Origin: Trichopria drosophilae
Taxonomy: Eukaryota; Arthropoda; Insecta; Hymenoptera; Diapriidae
NCBI GenBank assembly: GCA_030407085.1
Contig: CM059583.1
Coordinates: forward strand, 24,712,001-24,776,000
DNA length: 64,000 nucleotides
Direction of reading: 5' to 3'
Shown one piece after another: positions 59,018-64,000 of this stretch. The translations under genes were made by a program, and so were the position numbers. Every line of letters starts with the position of its first letter. Position 1 is the first letter of the stretch. Below the pieces are notes generated by a model, which did not search any database, was not told the origin of the DNA, and saw only the letters and a list, made by a program, of their open reading frames with translations.

Positions 59018-59180
59018 ACTTGTAGCCGCCATATTGAATTTTGATACGGACCTCAGATTCGTATTCAGCGGCCTAAGAAACTGCAGCATACCAAATTTCG
59101 TGCAAATTCATTGAAAATTGTGGAAGTTATTTAAAAATGTACATATATGATACATTACCAGTGAAGTGGTTAAATACTCA
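59018..59180 (-). repeat. dispersed repeat copy B, left part inverted
   Basis: Reverse complement of 39896-40105: CTTGTAGCCGCCATATTGAA, ACCTCAGATTCGTATTCAGC, CAAATTTCGTGCAAATTCAT, ending ACATTACCAGTGAAGTGGTT. Confidence 0.85.
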
Positions 59181-59361
59181 CTAACAGTCAATACACAACT
59201 TTTCATCACGATAGTCTGATCAGACATATTTTAAGACAATATATTTATACATTACGATAAAAAATTAAATACAATAAAATATTGTGCCCTGTTTATTTTT
59301 ATATCGCTTTTTTCCATTTGTAATATCGATATCTGCAGTGCACAATGTAAGATTAAATAGC

Positions 59362-59465
59362 TTAGTTAGGTTGGGTTAGGTTGCGTAAGTCAGATTAGGT
59401 TAGGTTAGGTTGGGTAAGTTAGATAAGGTTAGGTTAGGTTACGCTCAAGTTAGATTAGGTTATTG
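59362..59465 (+). repeat. degenerate TTAGG-type (telomere-like) tract
   Basis: TTAGGTTGGGTTAGGTTGCG, then GATTAGGTTAGGTTAGGTTG, then AAGGTTAGGTTAGGTTACGC. The (TTAGG)n core equals the ancestral arthropod telomere repeat, here short and interrupted. It is interstitial: sequence continues on both sides. Confidence 0.7.
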
Positions 59466-59624
59466 TATACAATGTAAAAAAAGACGATGTAATTTTATTA
59501 CGTGTCACGTTGGCAATAGATCGATTCACGTGTAACGCAGTAAAACTACAAACCGTGGAGAAAATAACTTCGTGATTCGTCGTAAAATTTACAATCGATT
59601 AAGATAGAATAATGTTTATACAGT

Positions 59625-59730
59625 CCCTGCAAACACAAATGTAAAAGATATGTAACAATTGTGAACATTTATGTAACAATGTAACCATTACGTAAATATT
59701 ACATAATTATTACTTTCCGTGTTTGCAGGA
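59625..59730. mobile_element. 106-bp MITE with CCCTGCAAACAC ends, copy 2
   Basis: CCCTGCAAACAC at the left and GTGTTTGCAGGA at the right are inverted; the interior matches 32280-32388 (AACAATGTAACCATTACGTA). GT flanks both sides (59623-59624 and 59731-59732), a 2-bp duplication. Confidence 0.8.
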
Positions 59731-59999
59731 GTAGGACCCCTCTTATTTTAACTTCTAAAGTTTTTCAAGATGGCGCCGACCCTTCTTATTTCAATTTTCA
59801 ACTTACCCCCACTCACATACACATAAAATTTGACGTTGTACACTGAATATTGAGATAGGCGAAATCACCGATATTTTGAAATATCGATATTAACATCGAG
59901 ATATTTTACCATGGGGGAAGACGTGGGAGAAACGATTAAAATAAGAGGGGTTGGACAATTGAAATAAGTGGGGCAATTAAAATAAAAGGGATTCTAATG
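59731..59999. mobile_element. pogo-like MITE abutting the previous element
   Basis: GTAGGACCCCTCTTATTTTA at the left and TTAAAATAAAAGGGATTCTA at the right are inverted, with repeated CTTATTTCAATTTTCAA and GACAATTGAAATAAG modules inside. The interior carries ATATTGAGATAGGCGAAATC and its kind. The exact left boundary is obscured by the abutting element; TA follows the right end. Confidence 0.7.
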
Positions 60000-60530
60000 T
60001 ACTTGGAGGAACTCGGTTTTGTTTCATGATGACAAGTTTGTGTTGAAGTAGGGTGGTTAGGGTAGTTTTAATGAAATGAGGTTAGGTTGTGTAACCCATA
60101 GGAATCGCAGAAAGTAAAAAATGGTTAATGGAACCATGAAGAAATGGTAGAAACAGTTTTTTTTTTTGCTGACGCATTCGCACAAGTGGCCCTATATGAA
60201 ACCAAGTCCTCACCGGAACTGCATTCGTATGTCGTTGGTGAGGCCTGTTGTAATCCCTCGAGGATCCCTCATATTCGTGTAGCTTACTCCCCCTTCCCTA
60301 AATCCGAGGATTAGGGGTTCAGCTGGTCAACAATAATCTTCTTAGAAGATAAACAATTGCTTATATAATATATAAAAAAGATGAAAACATCATGAAAAAT
60401 GTTTCACTCGAACCGAATAAAATCGTCTTATGTAAAAGCCATACGTGGTTTCACTACTCAAAATATCAGTTTACCGGAGTCTGCGTTTCTGTCTTCTCTG
60501 TCTTTTTTTGTCGTAGGATGGCCTCCGCGT
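60000..60530. other. spacer, no gene seen
   Basis: Contains GTAGGGTGGTTAGGGTAG and GAGGTTAGGTTG strings (60046-60090), then GC-richer sequence up to the next element. No exon is recognised. Confidence 0.4.
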
Positions 60531-60531
60531 A

Positions 60532-60640
60532 CAGTAGTCCCCGTCTTAAATCGTATGCGTGAGGGAAACAAGATGGCGATGCCTTCTCTTAAGTCATATT
60601 TCTCCTCACCTCCCACCACTTGAATTTCCACTAGTCCATG
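60532..60640 (+). repeat. single pogo-like terminus in retrotransposon-derived DNA
   Basis: TA then CAGTAGTCCCCGTCTTAAAT, followed by AAGATGGCGATGCCTTCTCT and TTCTCCTCACCTCCCACCAC, resembling the left halves at 58017 and 58313. No right end was found. The 74-aa ORF across it is not a gene. Confidence 0.45.
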
Positions 60641-63215
60641 CCCACACACACAATTCCGTTTCCAAGTTCGCCTTTTTTATCGCCCATCTTCCGCACGCGA
60701 AGAAAGTGTGGTGAGCGTCGTCTATCTCATCCTTTCAGTAATCACACTCCGAATGCCCCCTACGCATATGCTTGTGTAGATAGGTATTGATCATTCCATG
60801 TCCCGTCAGGAACTGGGAGAGGTAAAAATTTACCTCCCCATGACTTCTCTCCAGCCACTTCTTCTCGGCTCCTTCCAAGAGTCGCACTGTTCAGCGTCCC
60901 ACCGTGGTGCTCTCTTGTCTCCATCTTTCCAACCAAATTTTTAGCGTGGTTTCCCTTTCCTGTCTGTAAACATTGCCAGCAGGTTTCTCTTCCGGATCCA
61001 GATCCTTCTCCTCTCCAAGGCTAACGAGTCTATGGGTATTACCCCTGCTATCATGAGAATGGCATTTTCCGAAACCTTGCGGTAAGCACTAGCCACGCGC
61101 AGAGCTGCTCTTCGTTGGACAGATGCTAAACGTTTCCTATATTGGCGGAAGTTCATAGCTTCTGCCCAGCTTTCTGCACCGGATAACATGATATTGTTTG
61201 CTGCGCTCATGATAATTTTCCTCTTGCTGCTTCTTGGCCCATTTATATTCGACATGAGGCGCGATAGTGCAGCAATTGTGGCTGCTGCTTTATCTGCTGC
61301 TCGTCGAATAACAAAAAGTTAGCTTCTCGTCAACGATGAAGCCCAGGTACCACTGCTGTCTTAGCTGTTACCTTTGTCCTAGGTATGTCAGCAACGAAGG
61401 GTCTCGGAAAACCGCGCTGTCTGGTCACTACAACCATTTCCGTCTTTTCTGCCGCCATTCTAAGGCCGTGTTCGGCCTTTCAGTCATTGACATCGCCGAT
61501 GACTCTCGATATGCGTAGGACTGCAATCTCGGGTGTTCTTGCCGTCACTACTATAGAAACATCATCCGCAAATCCCTCCAGTATTATTCCTTGCGGCGTT
61601 TCCATCTTCAAAAGGATATCGTACAGAGCGTTCCAGAGGTCGGTACCCAGTGCTTATCCTTGTGCCATCCGTGGTCTTCCAGTCGTGAGGTACCTTAGTC
61701 TCCTGTCCATTAAGCAATTACTTATGACCCTACGTATATATACATGCACTTGATGCAGGTCTCGTATTGTCTTCTCGATATCCTCCCAGCGCGCTGAATT
61801 ACAAACGTTTTTAACGTCAAGGGTTATGAGGATTGAATATCCCCGATTCCTGTGATCTCCTTGCCTCGCTAGCCTTGGTACGTTCAAGACTTCGTGAAGG
61901 ACGTCCATTGTTGAGTGGCCTTTATGGAATTCGTGTTGATTTGAGGTGTATCTCGATGCCTCTACTGCAGCGCGGAGTCTTTTTCAGAGGAGCACTTCGT
62001 AAATTTTCCCGGCCACATCTAGCACACAAAGTGGTCGGTATGATGACGGAGTCATAGGTGGACCCTTTCCCTTGTCGAGCAGGACGAGTCTCTGCTCCTT
62101 CCATCTGTTTCGAGAAAATTCCGGCGTTGAGACGTATATTGTACATGTTCAGGAGGTTTGGTCGTTCTCGGATGACAATCTTCAAGATTTCTGGCGGGAT
62201 GCCGACGGGTCCTGGCGCCTTCCCCCCTATCATAGAGGCACCTGCCTCGTGAAGTTCCTCTGTAGTAAATTGCGGAATGTTTTAAAGGACTGGCAATTCC
62301 TCCATCTCTCTCAATGGGTATTCGGGAAAAAGATTGTCGATGATTTCCTCCATGCTCTGAGGTGGCATAGGTCCTACAGGTCCCGCTTTGCAACAATTTC
62401 TAGTAACGATGTGGTAGCCACGTCCCCAAATGTCACTGTCTACTTCCTTGCACTGAATTTCCTAGCTGCGTGCCTTCGCGGCTTTGATCGTCGCAATGAG
62501 TGTTTTTTTGTCAGCCTTATATGCCCGATTTTCTGGCTAGTCCATCGACGATCTTTGAGTTTTTTGCGCTTTTCGTCGCAGTTTGTAGCATTGGTTACGG
62601 AGGTCAACAATGCCAGTAGTTCCACCAGACCGCCTTGTGGTTTTTCCTATAAACCTTCCGGCGCATCGAGGCTTTGTAAGGTTCTTGGACTAATAGCATG
62701 GTTTTTCTGCTAAGTCTTGAGCATCTACTCGCGGATCACGGTGTACGGATATACGCGGTGTTCATCCAGTGATGGGCACCTGTTCAAACGATCTAGTAGA
62801 GCTTGCTCGTTCATTCTGGCTACTCTTCAGTCTAGCGTGGGCTGCTGGTTTTTCTCCTGGTGTCTGACGCTTCTGTATATGGAAACTTATATATCGATGC
62901 ACACTGTCGTTGTACTCGTCAAGTACAGACCATCCTGATATATCGGCGCTAGTTCGTGCTGTTGCCAACGTAATGGCGATGATATTACCTTGGCATCCAG
63001 GTGGACCGTGGGATCCAACCTTGCGGCTCACGTCATTCCCCATTCGTGGGACTTAGCGTTGAAATCTCCGGCTACGAGTATTTCTCCGTAAATACCTCCA
63101 ATGGTATCTTCCAGCTGACCCAGTCGTTTGCGAAAGGTTTCTATGCCTCCATTGGGCGACTGGAATTTATTTCATATTCTTTAATATCTATAACGCCAGA
63201 GGATCCTGAAAATTA
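60640..63215 (-). mobile_element. dead R1-clade non-LTR retrotransposon, 5'-truncated
   Basis: Minus-strand coding remains in order: an endonuclease tail (TIGGIYGEILVAGDFNAKSH, about 63120-63040; ISGWSVLDEYNDSVHRYISF, about 62940-62880), a linker, the RT fingers (IGGKAPGPVGIPPEILK, 62233-62180), the palm (ILITLDVKNVCNSARWEDI, 61833-61776; RRLRYLTTGRPRMAQG, then GVPQGSV-like), the catalytic FADDVSI near 61570, and a C-terminal region with HGEVNFYLSQFLTGHGMI (60830-60780) and HMRRGHSECDYC, the R1-type zinc knuckle. Frameshifts and stops are frequent. GC content is well above that of the surroundings. R1 elements usually target 28S rDNA, but no rDNA flanks this copy. The 213-aa plus-strand ORF is an antisense shadow. 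Confidence 0.85.
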
Positions 63216-64000
63216 ATTCAGAATTGTCCACGTTTGTTATCAATCTGTTTTTCTCGGCTTATGGCTTTGTACATCTTTTCAAGCTTTCCCGCAAATAGAA
63301 GGCGACAATAATTAGCAACCCATTACCTATGAGAACACATGATAAGGATTTACGAGGCCTTTTTTTATATCAGATCCGTCATTTTTAATTTTGTAAATAA
63401 CAAATAATGATAACAACCCAGATAACACATGATATTCTCCGTATATTTATATCCGTAATATTCTCATAATATACCCAGAATATCATAAATAGCGTATATA
63501 AAAGTTCATATATCCTATATAGATTCTCAGAATATCCAAAACGGAATATTATATTTATTTCGAAATTCGTATATTAGCCGTATATCCTAAAAGTCATCCT
63601 GAATGTCCTACACATACACGTTAAGTATGAACGCACCTATTGTGTATCCTATATATATTCTCAGAATATCGACATGAGACGCTTTAGCACCGTTCTCGCA
63701 AGTGGTAAAAGCCGAGTCCGGTACGTATATAAGAATCGACCATCCTGAGACAGAAAAGTGCATCGATGCTGTCAGAAAGTCTGATGGTCTACTAACACGA
63801 CAAAGATGGCTGTAAAGAATTAAAATGAAAACAAAGGAAACTATTATTAATAAATAAAATTATGGAAGTGTTTCAAGAAACTTCGAAGTGAATAATTATA
63901 ACGAGGCCCAATCTGAACGTGTATTGTATAAACCTCATACTCTCAAGGGGTGAAATGTTTTTTATATTTTGTTAAGGATAAATCGATTTTTGAACTGTAA
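63216..64000. other. spacer with a palindromic GATATTC/GAATATC repeat
   Basis: From 63418 a stretch begins CCCAGATAACACATGATATT and continues with TAATATTCTCATAATATACC, ATATATTCTCAGAATATCG and similar units to about 63680. The start resembles the CCC...ACAC left ends of the TAATATTAC blocks. The last 320 bp show nothing recognisable. Confidence 0.5.

Noticed and set aside
59362..59465. Chromosome end
   Set aside because: The TTAGG-like tract is short, interrupted and flanked on both sides by ordinary repeats.
62072..62713. 213-aa plus-strand ORF, the longest in the window
   Set aside because: It is antisense to recognisable R1-type RT and linker coding on the minus strand.

Overview
The window is AT-rich nuclear DNA from an insect. 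The evidence is spliceosomal genes with short GT-AG introns, R1-clade and CR1/Jockey-like non-LTR retrotransposons, many short terminal-inverted-repeat (TIR) elements, and a degenerate TTAGG-type tract, which is the arthropod telomere motif. A hymenopteran (ant, bee or wasp) is my best guess, but that is inference and no species is claimed.

Only two genes can be rebuilt completely. On the minus strand at 36594-37967 is mRpL44, a mitoribosomal protein of the RNase III fold: five exons joining in frame to 337 codons. On the plus strand at 55768-57427 is a divergent F-box protein with WD-like repeats: eight exons, 396 codons. Two more segments (136-255 and 8984-9142) look like lone coding exons of genes that mostly lie elsewhere, or in very long introns.

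The rest is repeats. Roughly: 0-9 kb, AT-rich spacer with a fold-back element (3.6-4.2 kb), a GC-rich island (3.0-3.5 kb) and degenerate tandem repeats. 7.4-18.2 kb, three blocks of a diverged ~50-bp satellite built on the palindrome TAATATTAC, the largest at 13.56-18.24 kb; smaller blocks lie at 30.5-31.1 and 32.05-32.2 kb. 18.3-19.0 kb, a purine-rich tract next to a TATA-like motif. 19-36 kb, AT-rich spacer with several miniature TIR elements. 36.6-38.0 kb, mRpL44. 38.2-39.6 kb, a TA-flanked miniature element and a ~1-kb palindrome. 39.9-44.5 kb, an interspersed repeat split by a near full-length CR1/Jockey-like element (40110-44171). 44.45-47.5 kb, three more inverted-repeat elements, one a fold-back of 80-bp units. 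48.4-55.5 kb, remains of two or three other non-LTR elements that received nested insertions. 55.8-57.5 kb, the F-box gene. 58-60 kb, a cluster of pogo-like miniature elements and the TTAGG-like tract. 60.6-63.2 kb, a dead R1-clade element.

The most unusual observation is that several element families with different interiors share CCCAG/CCCTG ends and appear to make 2-bp target duplications. One insertion lies inside an old reverse transcriptase, and removing it with one duplicate copy restores the reading frame across the junction. Two members carry internal 92-bp tandem arrays of different length. I found no tRNA, rRNA or CRISPR array.
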